This document shows positions 8,246 to 17,774 of a DNA stretch of 64,000 nt, piece after piece; position 1 is the first letter of the stretch; the number at the start of each line of letters is the position of its first letter. The stretch covers positions 3,867,001-3,931,000 of the forward strand of contig CAKNFJ010000001.1 in NCBI GenBank assembly GCA_930633495.1, written 5' to 3'. This DNA is from Hyphomicrobiales bacterium (GTDB taxonomy: Bacteria > Pseudomonadota > Alphaproteobacteria > Rhizobiales > Beijerinckiaceae). A model generated the notes under the pieces. The model made no database searches. It had not been told where the DNA came from and saw nothing but the letters and a program-made list of their open reading frames with translations. The position numbers and the translations under genes were made by a program.

Positions 8246-10966
8246 ATGCTCAATCGCCTTAAGCTCATGGTCGTGGCGGGAATGGCGGTTATCCTGGCGG
8301 CAGCGGCCGTCGGAGGAAGCCATCTCGTTCGCCAGAGGGAACAGGCGGCCTGGCGTGCCGCGGAGCAGTCTCTCGAATCCTCTGCGGTCGCGGTCGAGAA
8401 CGCTTTCGACCGACAGCTTCTGCAAGTCGACGGCGCGCTGGCGAGTTTCGCGACCCTGTTCGATCTCGCGCAGATCGATCCGCGGCAGAGAGAGCCTGCC
8501 AGCCGCCTGCTTCGTGGCCTCAACTTCCAGACGATGGCCTTTCGCGACCTGCTGCTCATCGGACCGGATGGGAGCATCATGGCGTCCGCCCGATCAAGCC
8601 GCTCCCGCCAACGGCTGCCGTTCGACGTCGCCGTGCTCGGGCACGCCCCGACGAATCTGATCGGCCCGCTTCGCAACGCCGCGACCGGAGATTGGTCGCT
8701 CTACGTCGCGCGCAAGATTCCCGGCTGGCAGGGCATCGTTCCTGTCGCAGAGGTTCCCTTGCATACCCTGATGAGATTGCTGGCGGAAACCGGCGTCGAC
8801 CCCGGCACGCGAATCTTCCTCGAACGCGCCAACGGGCAGCTCGTCGCAGCGTTGCCGCATGATGAATTGTTGATCGGCAAGTCCCGCGCTTCTGCTCTGC
8901 CGGAGCAGGCGGCGAACGGCAGAGCCTTCCTGGTCGAGGCAAGCACAGGCGAAGCCGCCACCCTGAACGTCGTGCGCTCCTCGCTCTATGGCGACATCCG
9001 TGTCGTTCTGTCGGCAGCGACTGCGACGCTCCTTGCCGATTGGCGCAAGGATCGCGGCCGGACGATACTGGCTGCCGCAATCGCCGCCCTGCTTCTCTCG
9101 GCCTTCGCGGGAGCGATCCTGCTCGCCATTCGTCAGCGAGAGCATGTGGACACCGAGCGAGCACGAGCCGCAGCCGTCCTCGACAATGCGATCGAGGCTA
9201 TGTCCGACGGCTTCGTGATGTGGGACGAGGCCGACCGCCTGGTGACATGCAACCAGCGCTATCGCGACCTCTATGTCGTCAGCGCGCCTTTCATGAAGGC
9301 GGGCGCGCATTTCGAGGAAATCATCCGCAAAGGCGTCGAGCTGGGCCAATATCCTCAGGCGACCGGGGATCCCGAGGAGTTCGTGAGGGATATCACCGCC
9401 TGGCATCGGCAGGGCAGCGGATCGATCGAGCGTCTGCTGCCGGACGGCCGCTGGCTTCTCATCACGGAGAGGCGAATGACGGATGGCGGGATCGTCGGAA
9501 TCCGGACCGACATCACCGCGCTGAAGGGCGCGCTCGCCGATCTGGCGGCCGCCAACGCACGCGCGAACGAGGCCATGGCGGAGGCGCGACAGCAGAATAC
9601 GGCCCTGATCGAACAGGAAAGCCGCATCCGTTTCCTGGCGCTCCATGACGATTTGACGGGCTTGCAGAACCGCTTCGCCTTCCGGGGCCAGATCGCACAA
9701 GCGCTGCTGCGGCCCCGCGCTCATATGTCGGTCGCCCTTCTCTTCCTCGACCTGGATCACTTCAAGGACGTCAACGACACGCTCGGGCACCCCGTCGGCG
9801 ATCTGCTGCTCCTGTCCGTTGCCGAGCGCCTGGCAGGCTGCGTCCAGGATGCGGGATGCGTCGCTCGCCTCGGCGGGGACGAGTTCGCGGTTCTCAGTCT
9901 CGATCAGGAGCAGCCACGGCAGGCGCAGGTGCTGGCAGCCCGCATCATCGAGGTGCTCAGCCAGCCCTATCTCATTCAGGAGCGGACGATCGCCATCTCG
10001 GCGAGCGTCGGCATCGCCATTGCCGAGGCTCCCGATTTCGATGCGGACCTCCTGCTGAAGCAGGCCGATCTCGCGCTCTATCAGGCCAAGGCCCAGGGGC
10101 GTGGGGTTTGCTGCGTGTTCACGGCCGAGATGGACGAGAAGCTGCGCGCACGCCTCGGCATGGAAGCGGATCTGCGCAGGGCCATCGAGGAGCAGCAATT
10201 CGAGCTGTCCTACCAGCCGATCTACGATCTGAGGTCGAGCAAACTATGCGGCTTCGAGACTTTGCTGCGCTGGCGTCATCCGAAGCGGGGGCTGGTCGGG
10301 CCTGCCGAATTCATCCCGCTGGCGGAGGAAACACGGCTCATCGTCGAGATCGGCCGGCATGTCCTTCGCCAAGCCTGCACCAACGCAGCCCAGTTGCCGG
10401 GCGATCTGCGGATCGCCGTCAACCTGTCCCCGGTGCAGTTGATCTTCGGAGATCCGATCGCAACTGTGCGCGACATCCTGAACGAAACCGGGCTCGATCC
10501 GGCCAGGCTGGAACTCGAGATCACCGAGACAGCGCTGCTGGCCAATGACAATCGGAACCTTGGGACGCTGCGCGGCCTCAAGGATCTCGGGGTTCGCATC
10601 GTGCTCGACGACTTCGGTACGGGCTATTCCAGCCTGAGCCATCTACGCCTCTTCCCGCTCGACAAGGTCAAGATAGACCGCTCGTTCGTGCGCGACATGA
10701 CGGTCCGCCCAGACAGTGCCGCCATCGTGGCGGCCATTGCGGCGCTGGCTGCCGAACTCGGCATGGCGACCACCGCGGAAGGCATCGAAAGGCTCGACCA
10801 GCTCGATGCCGTTCATCGGGCGGGTTGTACGGAAGCTCAAGGGTACTTGATGGGAAGGCCGCAGCCGATCCTGCAGGCCGTTCACACGACGCTCTTCAGA
10901 CGGTCTCATCGGAACCGCGGCGGCCGGCGACGAGCGCCGTCTGTCGGCTCGTCGGATGGATCGTGA
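8246..10966 (+). CDS. Membrane-bound PAS-GGDEF-EAL cyclic-di-GMP turnover protein
   Basis: A 906-aa protein: TM1 about residues 7-25, a periplasmic region about 30-270 (Cache-like length), TM2 about 273-295, a PAS-like domain about 305-425, a coiled linker, GGDEF about 460-625 with an intact GGDEF motif at 543-547, and an EAL domain at the C-terminus. The position of the diguanylate-cyclase inhibitory RxxD site reads QDAG, so product inhibition is probably absent. In the phosphodiesterase domain the signature is ETL rather than EAL, but the other hallmarks are present (RIAVNLSPVQL, LELEITETALL, VLDDFGTGYSS, DKVKIDRSFV, TTAEGIE), so it is probably active. It likely forms a two-gene unit with the binding protein 29 bp upstream. 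Confidence 0.93.
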   Translation: MLNRLKLMVVAGMAVILAAAAVGGSHLVRQREQAAWRAAEQSLESSAVAVENAFDRQLLQVDGALASFATLFDLAQIDPRQREPASRLLRGLNFQTMAFRDLLLIGPDGSIMASARSSRSRQRLPFDVAVLGHAPTNLIGPLRNAATGDWSLYVARKIPGWQGIVPVAEVPLHTLMRLLAETGVDPGTRIFLERANGQLVAALPHDELLIGKSRASALPEQAANGRAFLVEASTGEAATLNVVRSSLYGDIRVVLSAATATLLADWRKDRGRTILAAAIAALLLSAFAGAILLAIRQREHVDTERARAAAVLDNAIEAMSDGFVMWDEADRLVTCNQRYRDLYVVSAPFMKAGAHFEEIIRKGVELGQYPQATGDPEEFVRDITAWHRQGSGSIERLLPDGRWLLITERRMTDGGIVGIRTDITALKGALADLAAANARANEAMAEARQQNTALIEQESRIRFLALHDDLTGLQNRFAFRGQIAQALLRPRAHMSVALLFLDLDHFKDVNDTLGHPVGDLLLLSVAERLAGCVQDAGCVARLGGDEFAVLSLDQEQPRQAQVLAARIIEVLSQPYLIQERTIAISASVGIAIAEAPDFDADLLLKQADLALYQAKAQGRGVCCVFTAEMDEKLRARLGMEADLRRAIEEQQFELSYQPIYDLRSSKLCGFETLLRWRHPKRGLVGPAEFIPLAEETRLIVEIGRHVLRQACTNAAQLPGDLRIAVNLSPVQLIFGDPIATVRDILNETGLDPARLELEITETALLANDNRNLGTLRGLKDLGVRIVLDDFGTGYSSLSHLRLFPLDKVKIDRSFVRDMTVRPDSAAIVAAIAALAAELGMATTAEGIERLDQLDAVHRAGCTEAQGYLMGRPQPILQAVHTTLFRRSHRNRGGRRRAPSVGSSDGS

Positions 10967-11099
10967 AGCGACCAGCAGGGCCGGGCGCATGTTGATTTCC
11001 GCCGAGAAGCGCCCCGTTCGGCAAGGATTTCGCCGGACGCGCGATTCAAGACGCAACCGAAGGACGTCAGATCGACCGGGAGCGGCGGGCGGTGACGGG

Positions 11100-11390
11100 G
11101 GCTGCGCCTTCGCTTCACGCGGGTTTCTCCATCGAGTGCCTTGAACGACGCCGGAGCGGCGACCATCGCGATGCGCGGCGTCTGAAGGCCAACTGCTTCC
11201 GGGGTCGCTCCGAGACCGAGCAGGACACCAGCCCGGCGGCGCAAGGCTTCCAGCTTGTCCATGACGCCGGGTCTGGCCTCGATCTCGTCCGGTGTTTCCG
11301 CTCCCGTCAGGCCGAAGGCCGTGGCCGCTACATAGACGATGAGCGAGGTGGCATCGACGATCGAGACCCCGGCATAGAGGTGCAATCCGA
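11100..11390 (-). pseudogene. Internal fragment of a PrpF/4-oxalomesaconate tautomerase family gene
   Basis: On the minus strand the translation contains GVSIVDATSLIVYVAATAFG, then LTGAETPDEIEA, a spacer, LQTPRIAMVAAP and FKALDG. This is the order and spacing seen in the middle of PrpF-family isomerases (2-methylaconitate or 4-oxalomesaconate isomerases). The N-terminal third and the C-terminal half are missing. After ALDGE the frame reads into unrelated low-complexity sequence. It is a decayed remnant, not a working gene, and lies between two signalling genes unrelated to that pathway. The limits given are approximate. Confidence 0.7.
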
Positions 11391-11575
11391 GCTTGACCCA
11401 ACTGCCTGATTAGAGAAGCGGACTCTGGCGTCCCATCCGAAGGCGGACCTCCAAAGCGCGAAAGTACGACCGAAACTGATCCAACTCACGCGCGCGACCT
11501 ACCGCGCGACAGCAGCCGACGTTGGGACTGTCTCTTAGAAAGGGATATCCGAGCCTGCAGGCAAAGGAATCTCGG

Positions 11576-13549
11576 CTAAGCCGCGTCAAGTGTCCCGAAG
11601 AACTCGCTGACCTGATTCCTGATACGTCGCGCTTCGCCGTCGAGGTCGCGCGCCAGCGCCATCACGTCGGCCGCGCTGGTGTTGGACAAATCGGCCGCCT
11701 GGCGCACGGCGCTGGCGCTGGACAGGGCACCCTGTGCATCATGGGCCGCCGCGCGGATGGTAAGCGCGATCTGGGCGGTCGAGCGGCTCTGCCTGCCTAT
11801 CCCTTCGGAGACGCTCTGGCCGATCGTCCGTGCGTCCAGCATACGGCCCCGGATACTCTGGAGCGCCTCGATGCAGCGCTGGCTCGCCATCTGGATCGCC
11901 TCAATCTGGCGGCCGATCTCGCTGGTCGCGCCGCTCGTCTGGGCGGACAACGACTTGACCTCGGAGGCGACGACCGAAAAGCCGCGGCCGGCCTGGCCGG
12001 CGCGGGCCGCCTCGATCGTGGCATTGAGAGCCAAGAGATTGGTTTGGCTGGCGATCTCGCTGATCAGCGCCGAGACGTTGTCGATCTGGTTCGTCGCTTC
12101 CGCCAGTTGCGCAATAGCGAGGTCGGTCCGGTCGGCTTCTGCAATCACGTCAGCGGCAGTGCTGACCGAGGCCGCCACGCGTGCCGCGATCTCGTGTCCA
12201 GCACTGGACATGCTCTCAGCATCCGCGGCTACGCTGGCGACATGGTCGGCGGTGCGGCCGGAGGCAGCCTCGGCCCTCTCGCTGCCTTCGCGCGCCTGCT
12301 GGGCCGCCGCCATCATGCTCTCCGATAAGCTCGCCACGCTTTCGATCATCTGGCCGAGCCGGTCGAGAGAGCTGCGCAATTGCGCGTCGAAGGCCGTTAC
12401 GCGAGATTTTATGGCAGCGTCGCGCCGCAGCAGCGCCTCGCGCCCCTCGCGGATCTGCAGTTCCTGCATGTGGTCGGCGGCTGTCTTTTCGGAAGCCGCA
12501 AGTTCGGAAAGCATGACGCCGTGCTGCCGCAACAGCTTGGCGATCCAGAAGGTCAGGACGCTGATCAGGAAGACGAAGAAGGCCACGATGCAGCCGAGGA
12601 TCAGCGCGCGTTTCCTCCAGTAGTGAAAGACCAACTCTCCAGGCGCCGCGATACTGATCTGGAGTGGGTAGCCGCGAACAGCCTGCACGGAGATCAGCCC
12701 CTCCTCGCTGTCTTGAGGGCCGGCGATGTGGGGCCCGACAAACATGGCGCCACTGGATTCGGCCGCATCGGGCAGATCGCGGAACAGGGGAGAACGGCCG
12801 GCGGGCGAGCGGGCGACGGCGTCGTCATAGTTCGGCAGGCTAGCAAGCAACGCGCCATCGCGGCGGAACAGCGCGATATGGACGAGCGCATTGGCACGCG
12901 CCTTGTCGTAGAAGGCGCTTAGGAAGCCCGTCTCGATTTCGACCATGGCGAGGCCGACCACGGCCCCATTCCTGTTCCTGATGTTGCGGGACAGGGCCAT
13001 CGTCCTTCCTGCTGCGCTTGGGCCGGAGGCGGGCGCGGCCAAATACAGCCCAAGCGCGGGATCAGCCAGACGGACCAGGAAGGATCCCCTGTCCTTCAGG
13101 CTGGCCGGGGGCGGGGGGAAGGACCGTGTCGAGTTGACGACTTCGCCTTGGATGTCGACGATCGTCACCGCTGCGATCTGTGGGATAGTGCGGGAACGCT
13201 CAATCAAGGCGTCGAAATGCTGGCGCGTGCCGAACTTCGCGCGAAAGTCCTCCGGCGAAGCGATATCGGCCCCACTGGCGGCTTCAGACCAGCCGCGCAA
13301 CTCAAGATCTGCAGTCGCGAGCGTCTGGTGGGTCTGTTCGGAGAGCAGCGCAGCGAGTGTACTGAGTTGCTGCCGTGATACGTCGACTGCAGTCTGCCGC
13401 CCCTGCCAAAGCGCAAAGCCGGCAGTCCCGGCCATGATGGCGGCTGCGACCAGGCCGCTCCATGCGGCCAGGCGGGCGCGTTTGCCGATGGTTTCGCGCA
13501 TCTCGATCGCCAGGAATCGGCCAGCCGGCCTTGCAGTATCCGTCTTCAC
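11576..13549 (-). CDS. Methyl-accepting chemotaxis protein with periplasmic Cache-type sensor
   Basis: A 657-aa chemoreceptor: TM1 near residues 28-50, a periplasmic domain of about 250 residues (double-Cache-like, with [20 protein letters not shown]), TM2 near 315-335, and a cytoplasmic helical hairpin whose tip [20 protein letters not shown] is fully conserved. No clear HAMP domain follows TM2; instead there is a short predicted coiled coil. No CheR-binding pentapeptide is seen at the C-terminus. An internal Met at residue 17 is an alternative start. No che genes are adjacent, so it is an orphan receptor. The flagellar genes 40 kb away are the likely output. Confidence 0.95.
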   Translation of the reverse strand: MKTDTARPAGRFLAIEMRETIGKRARLAAWSGLVAAAIMAGTAGFALWQGRQTAVDVSRQQLSTLAALLSEQTHQTLATADLELRGWSEAASGADIASPEDFRAKFGTRQHFDALIERSRTIPQIAAVTIVDIQGEVVNSTRSFPPPPASLKDRGSFLVRLADPALGLYLAAPASGPSAAGRTMALSRNIRNRNGAVVGLAMVEIETGFLSAFYDKARANALVHIALFRRDGALLASLPNYDDAVARSPAGRSPLFRDLPDAAESSGAMFVGPHIAGPQDSEEGLISVQAVRGYPLQISIAAPGELVFHYWRKRALILGCIVAFFVFLISVLTFWIAKLLRQHGVMLSELAASEKTAADHMQELQIREGREALLRRDAAIKSRVTAFDAQLRSSLDRLGQMIESVASLSESMMAAAQQAREGSERAEAASGRTADHVASVAADAESMSSAGHEIAARVAASVSTAADVIAEADRTDLAIAQLAEATNQIDNVSALISEIASQTNLLALNATIEAARAGQAGRGFSVVASEVKSLSAQTSGATSEIGRQIEAIQMASQRCIEALQSIRGRMLDARTIGQSVSEGIGRQSRSTAQIALTIRAAAHDAQGALSSASAVRQAADLSNTSAADVMALARDLDGEARRIRNQVSEFFGTLDAA

Positions 13550-13650
13550 TGGCGGGAGCTTTTGTCCAATTGAGAGCCTGGCTCGACGGCTGGGTCAGTT
13601 GAATATGGCGGAGAATGGTAACTCTCGCATTAAGGCTTTATGTACCTTGA

Positions 13651-13956
<306 letters not shown>

Positions 13957-14012
13957 TGAGGCGCTGCATTCGAGGATTTCGGGGTCGTTTTCCCTGATCC
14001 TCGGAGGTTTCC

Positions 14013-14876
14013 ATGACCGATGCCGTCACCGTCACTCCGCTGCGCCAGCGGATGATCGAGGACATGACCATCCGCCGGTTCGGCGAGCATACGCAGCGCG
14101 ACTATGTCCGGCAGGTCCGCGAGTTCACGGCCTTCCTCGGCCTGCCGCCGGACCGAGCCGAACCGGAGGATCTGCGGCGCTATCAGCTTTACCTGGCTTC
14201 GCTCGGCGCCAGCTATTCCCGGATGAACCAAGCCTGCACGGCGCTGCGGTTCTTCTTCCATGTCACGCTGGGCCGGACCGGCTTCGGTGACCGTATGGCG
14301 CGGATCCCGACACCTGATCGCCTGCCGGTGGTGCTGGACACGCAGGAGGTGGCGCTGCTGCTCGCGCACGCGCGGAGCCTGAAGGACCGGGCGGCGCTCA
14401 GCATCGCCTATGGCTGCGGACTGCGGGTTTCGGAGATCGCCAATCTCAAGGTCGCCGACATCGACAGCGCCCGCATGCTGATCCGGGTCGAGCAGGGCAA
14501 GGGCCGCAAGGACCGCTACGTCATGCTCGCGCCCGACCTGCTGGATCTCCTTCGGCAATGGTGGCGCGTGAAGCGGCCGCGCGGCTGGCTCTTCCCCGGC
14601 CAGCAGCCGGGACAGCCGATCACGACCCGCCAGCTCAACCGGGCCTGCCACGCGGCGGCCGTTGCGGCCAAGCTGGACAAGCGGGTGTCGATGCACACGC
14701 TGCGGCATAGCTTCGCCACGCATCTGCTGGAGCGGAAGACCGACATCCGGGTGATCCAGGTCCTGCTCGGCCACAGAAAGCTCGACACCACCGCCATCTA
14801 CACCCGTGTCGCACTCAAGACCCTGCGCAAGGTGACGAGCCCGCTCTCCCTGCTGGCGCCGCCGCCTCCGCCATAG
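14013..14876 (+). CDS. Tyrosine recombinase/integrase of the IS91-type element
   Basis: A 287-aa XerC/D-like protein. The N-terminal SAM-like core-binding domain spans about residues 10-95 (MTIRRFGEHTQRDYVRQV), and the catalytic domain follows. Catalytic residues are visible: Arg in GCGLRVSEIANLKV, Lys in GKGRKDRYVML, HTLRHSFATHLLE (His-x-x-Arg), GHRKLDTTAIYTRV (His, then the Tyr nucleophile). All are intact, so it should be active. It lies 16 bp upstream of the HUH transposase on the same strand. Some IS91-family elements are known to carry such an accessory recombinase; its role in transposition is not clear. Confidence 0.93.
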   Translation: MTDAVTVTPLRQRMIEDMTIRRFGEHTQRDYVRQVREFTAFLGLPPDRAEPEDLRRYQLYLASLGASYSRMNQACTALRFFFHVTLGRTGFGDRMARIPTPDRLPVVLDTQEVALLLAHARSLKDRAALSIAYGCGLRVSEIANLKVADIDSARMLIRVEQGKGRKDRYVMLAPDLLDLLRQWWRVKRPRGWLFPGQQPGQPITTRQLNRACHAAAVAAKLDKRVSMHTLRHSFATHLLERKTDIRVIQVLLGHRKLDTTAIYTRVALKTLRKVTSPLSLLAPPPPP

Positions 14877-14892
14877 CGGTCCCGCGCCGATC

Positions 14893-16107
14893 ATGGCGCG
14901 GCCTTCGCTGGAGGTCGCGGACATCCTGAACCGGCATGGCGAGGCCTATCTCGCGCGCCATCGGCTCAGCCGCGGCCAACTCAAGGTCATCGGTGCGATC
15001 CGGGCCTGCCGAACGGCCGCGTTCGGCGGCCATGTCATGCGCTGCGGCGACTGCGATCACGCGACGATCGCCTACAACTCCTGCCGCAACCGGCACTGCC
15101 CGCGCTGCCAGGGCGCCGCGGCGAAGGACTGGCTCGCGGACCGGCAAGCCGATCTCCTGCCCGTGGCCTATTACCATCTCGTCTTCACCCTGCCGGCGCC
15201 GATCGCGGCGATCACCTTCCAGAACAAGGCCGAGCTCTATGGTCTGCTGTTCAGGGCCGCGGCCGAGACGCTTGCCACCATCGCCGGCGACCCGAAGCAT
15301 CTCGGCGCGCGCATCGGCTTCACCTCGGTGCTACACACCTGGGGATCGGCGATGACGCACCATCCCCATCTCCACATCATCGCGCCCGGCGGCGGCCTGT
15401 CGCCCGACGGCGCGCGCTGGATCGCGTGCCGGCCCGGCTTCTTCCTGCCCGTTCGCGTGCTCTCGCGGCTGTTCCGACGGCTCTTCCTCGAAGGACTCGC
15501 TGCCCTGCACGCGGGTGGGCGGCTCGCCTTCCATGGCGATCTTCCCCATCTGGTCGAAGCGGATGCCTTCGCCGCTCTGCTGGCGCCGCTGCGCCGGGCC
15601 GACTGGGTCGTCTATGCCAAGCGGCCCTTCGGTGGCCCCGAGGCCGTGCTGGCCTATCTCGCTCGCTACACCCACCGCGTCGCCATTGCCAACAGCCGCC
15701 TCGTCGGCATGGACCGGCACGGGGTCACGTTCCGCTGGAAGGATTATCGCGCCCGCTCCGCCGGCAAGGCCTGGCGCAAGACCATGACGCTGACGGCGCA
15801 CGAGTTCATCCGCCGCTTCCTGCTCCACGTCCTGCCCGACGGCTTCCACCGAATCCGCCATTACGGCCTGCTGGCCTCCAGCCGGCGCGCCGGTACCATC
15901 GCCCGCATCAGGGAGATCATCGCGGCGGCGACGCCGGCCGCAACGACGGCAGATCGTGGAGCAGAGATCTCGGCCGAACAATCCGATCCGGTCGATGAGC
16001 GGAGGCCTCCTTGCCCCTGCTGCGGCGGTCGCATGATCCTCGTCGAGCGCTTCGCGCCGGGCACAGCGCCGCGCAACATCCTCGCCGTCAGGATCGACAC
16101 CTCATGA
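14893..16107 (+). CDS. IS91 family transposase (HUH/Y2 rolling-circle type)
   Basis: A 404-aa protein with an N-terminal zinc-binding domain (MRCGDCDHATIAYNSCRNRH followed by CPRC), the HUH metal-binding motif in MTHHPHLHIIAPGGG, and the tyrosine segment LAYLARYTHRVAIANSR expected to carry the nicking tyrosine. A second Cys pair (CPCCGGRM) lies near the C-terminus. Length and domain order match IS91/IS801-type transposases (about 370-430 aa). It begins at ATG 14893 in what looks like an operon with the tyrosine recombinase. Confidence 0.95.
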   Translation: MARPSLEVADILNRHGEAYLARHRLSRGQLKVIGAIRACRTAAFGGHVMRCGDCDHATIAYNSCRNRHCPRCQGAAAKDWLADRQADLLPVAYYHLVFTLPAPIAAITFQNKAELYGLLFRAAAETLATIAGDPKHLGARIGFTSVLHTWGSAMTHHPHLHIIAPGGGLSPDGARWIACRPGFFLPVRVLSRLFRRLFLEGLAALHAGGRLAFHGDLPHLVEADAFAALLAPLRRADWVVYAKRPFGGPEAVLAYLARYTHRVAIANSRLVGMDRHGVTFRWKDYRARSAGKAWRKTMTLTAHEFIRRFLLHVLPDGFHRIRHYGLLASSRRAGTIARIREIIAAATPAATTADRGAEISAEQSDPVDERRPPCPCCGGRMILVERFAPGTAPRNILAVRIDTS

Positions 16108-16365
16108 CGATGGCGCCGGGACGACACCCAGACGGACCACCACCGGTCTCAGCCAGAGAGCGGGCAATCCTGTTCGGCCCGATGGCGGAAACGGAGATTG
16201 CGGCGGGCCCGGATACGTTCGATGGGCAGCCAAGCGCGGGCTCCCGGGCATCCCGGACGGAGCATCGCGCCGCCGTCCCGCGTCTCGCACGATCCCGTCG
16301 ACCAGGCCGCGCGGCGAAATCCCCATAGCGCACGGCCCCGGGCCGCGACTTCCTCCACTGGAGGC

Positions 16366-16423
16366 TTTCGGACGCCGGCCCTCAGCCCGGTCCGAACACG
16401 CTCGCAAGGGCCGGCATCCGAAA
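16366..16423. repeat. 17-bp inverted repeat downstream of the IS91-type transposase
   Basis: TTTCGGACGCCGGCCCT at 16366-16382 is complementary at 16 of 17 positions to AGGGCCGGCATCCGAAA at 16407-16423, with a 24-nt loop. IS91-type elements carry subterminal stem-loops at their ori and ter ends, and this one lies about 260 bp after the transposase stop, where an origin end would be expected. It could also act as a transcription terminator, although no T-run follows. Confidence 0.55.
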
Positions 16424-16545
16424 CCCTTCACACTAGCGGCAATTGGCGCACCGGCAAAAACCGGACGTTCCCCATCGATAGGCGCAACGGCCATTCCCGA
16501 CCCAATCGGGACTGGCGAAGGTCTGCTCCTGGGAGCGTTACCTGT

Positions 16546-16563
16546 TCGGCCCTTTCGGGCCGA
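16546..16563. repeat. Short GC-rich hairpin
   Basis: TCGGCCC at 16546-16552 pairs perfectly with GGGCCGA at 16557-16563 across a 4-nt TTTC loop. No T-tract follows. It may end transcription leaving the mobile element or be a structural repeat; its function is undetermined. Confidence 0.4.
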
Positions 16564-16723
16564 CTCGACAAGCTGCTCAAGTCTTGTCCTCAAGTACAGT
16601 AGCGCGACGCCCGACCTCGGGCGTCATCTGACAGGCCTGTCCGTGCGCGCGAGGCAGCCTTGGTCGACGGCCTCTCGTCTCATCGGGCAGGTGCGCGTGA
16701 AAACGTGTCTGACGGAGGGGAAA

Positions 16724-16981
16724 ATGAAGCTCCCAATTCTGTTGGCGACCTTTGCCGCCTCGATGACCCTGGCAGGCACCGGAGAAGTCCGGGCGGTGGT
16801 CTATTGCCAATATGTCGGCTATCCGGTCGGCTGCATCGCAAGGCCAGGTGTCGTGTTGCATCCACGGCCGGTCGCTCGCGCGGCCGTGGCGACCCCGGGT
16901 GTCGGGGCGCCGGGCGTTGGAGTACGCCCCGGAACGCCGATGAATCGCGGTGGCCCGGTCAACCGCGCCGGCCGCCGCTGA
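16724..16981 (+). CDS. Small secreted Gly/Pro/Val-rich protein of rhizobial type
   Basis: An 85-aa protein with a Sec signal peptide (MKLPILLATFAASMTLAGTG, cleavage near residue 25) followed by VVYCQYVGYPVGCIARPGVV with two cysteines, and a Pro/Gly/Arg-rich tail ending GTPMNRGGPVNRAGRR. Similar small exported proteins are common in Bradyrhizobium and relatives, but no function is established. ATG 16724 is preferred over earlier in-frame starts because of the strong GGAGGGG ribosome site and the clean signal peptide. It lies between the IS91-type element and a STAS-like gene. Confidence 0.75.
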   Translation: MKLPILLATFAASMTLAGTGEVRAVVYCQYVGYPVGCIARPGVVLHPRPVARAAVATPGVGAPGVGVRPGTPMNRGGPVNRAGRR

Positions 16982-17171
16982 TGCGATCGCCTTCCGCTTG
17001 AGAAGGCGCCATACATCGTCGAAGCCACCGACCTGATCTGGAATGTCGACGTGCTTCAGCTCGCCGGCAAGGTCGGGCCGAAGGAGGCCGTCGGCGCCTG
17101 CAATGTGGAGCGCGTGCCGACATGCAACTGGCGGTGGTTTTGCCGGACTTCGTCACGGGTGGAGAGGAAGA

Positions 17172-17543
17172 ATGCTCCAGATCGATCTTCTCGAAGACGA
17201 GGGAATCGTGACGCTGACGCCTCACGGGCCGCTTAGGAAGGCGGATTTCGAGCGGCTGTCCGGCATCGTCGATCCCTACATCAACGCCGAAGGGTCGCTC
17301 AAAGGCCTGATGGTCGATGCAGCTTCCTTCCCAGGCTGGGATGGCATCGGAGCGCTCATGTCCCATCTGGAGTTCGTGATGGGGCACCACAGCAAGGTCG
17401 AGCGCGTCGCGATCGTCTCGGACAGTGAACTCCTGAAATTCGCTCCCCATGTCGCGAAGCATTTCGTGGCCGCCGATATCCGTCGATTTCCGGCGAATGA
17501 GAAAGCCGGCGCATTGGCCTGGCTGAAGGAAAGCTCGGCCTAG
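17172..17543 (+). CDS. STAS/SEC14-fold (SpoIIAA-like) protein
   Basis: A 123-aa cytoplasmic protein beginning MLQIDLLEDEGIVTLTPHGP. The alternating strand/helix pattern and the segments LKGLMVDAASFPGWDGIGAL and VERVAIVSDSELLKF match the SpoIIAA-like STAS/SEC14 family (DUF3478). Members are small lipid-binding-like proteins of unclear function. ATG 17172 follows AGAGGAAG and is preferred over the longer frame from 17043. The preceding 150 bp translate in one frame to EKAPYIVEATDLIWNVDVLQ and look like a short coding remnant that I could not identify. Confidence 0.8.
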   Translation: MLQIDLLEDEGIVTLTPHGPLRKADFERLSGIVDPYINAEGSLKGLMVDAASFPGWDGIGALMSHLEFVMGHHSKVERVAIVSDSELLKFAPHVAKHFVAADIRRFPANEKAGALAWLKESSA

Positions 17544-17774
17544 CGAGCTTTGGCAGACGGTCGGTGATGTCCGTGCGCGGTGCGGCCTGACGGGTCGTTT
17601 TGCCAAAGCAAGCTGTTCCTAAGGACAATACGCCAACGCCGCCCGATATGGTGGTGTGAGTGTCGTAGGCAGTGGAGCCGCCCGGCAGAGGCAGCACCAC
17701 ATGTCGGGGGAAATGCGCGCTGGGCTAAGACTGAACAGCGACGTGGCGTTGGGCGTGCTCCAACATCAGTTTTG

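Larger units (their letters stand above)
13960..16430 (+). mobile_element. IS91-family element carrying a tyrosine recombinase and an HUH transposase
   Basis: The element contains two same-strand genes 16 bp apart: a tyrosine recombinase (14013-14876) and an IS91-type transposase (14893-16107). Upstream there is a hairpin (CGAGGAT 13971-13977 with ATCCTCG 13997-14003). Downstream is a 17-bp inverted repeat (16366-16423) that may be part of the replication-origin end used by rolling-circle transposases. IS91 elements create no target duplication and have unlike ends, so the exact borders cannot be fixed from one copy. The limits given are estimates. The roughly 290 bp after it to 16723 hold no gene that I can support. 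Confidence 0.75.
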
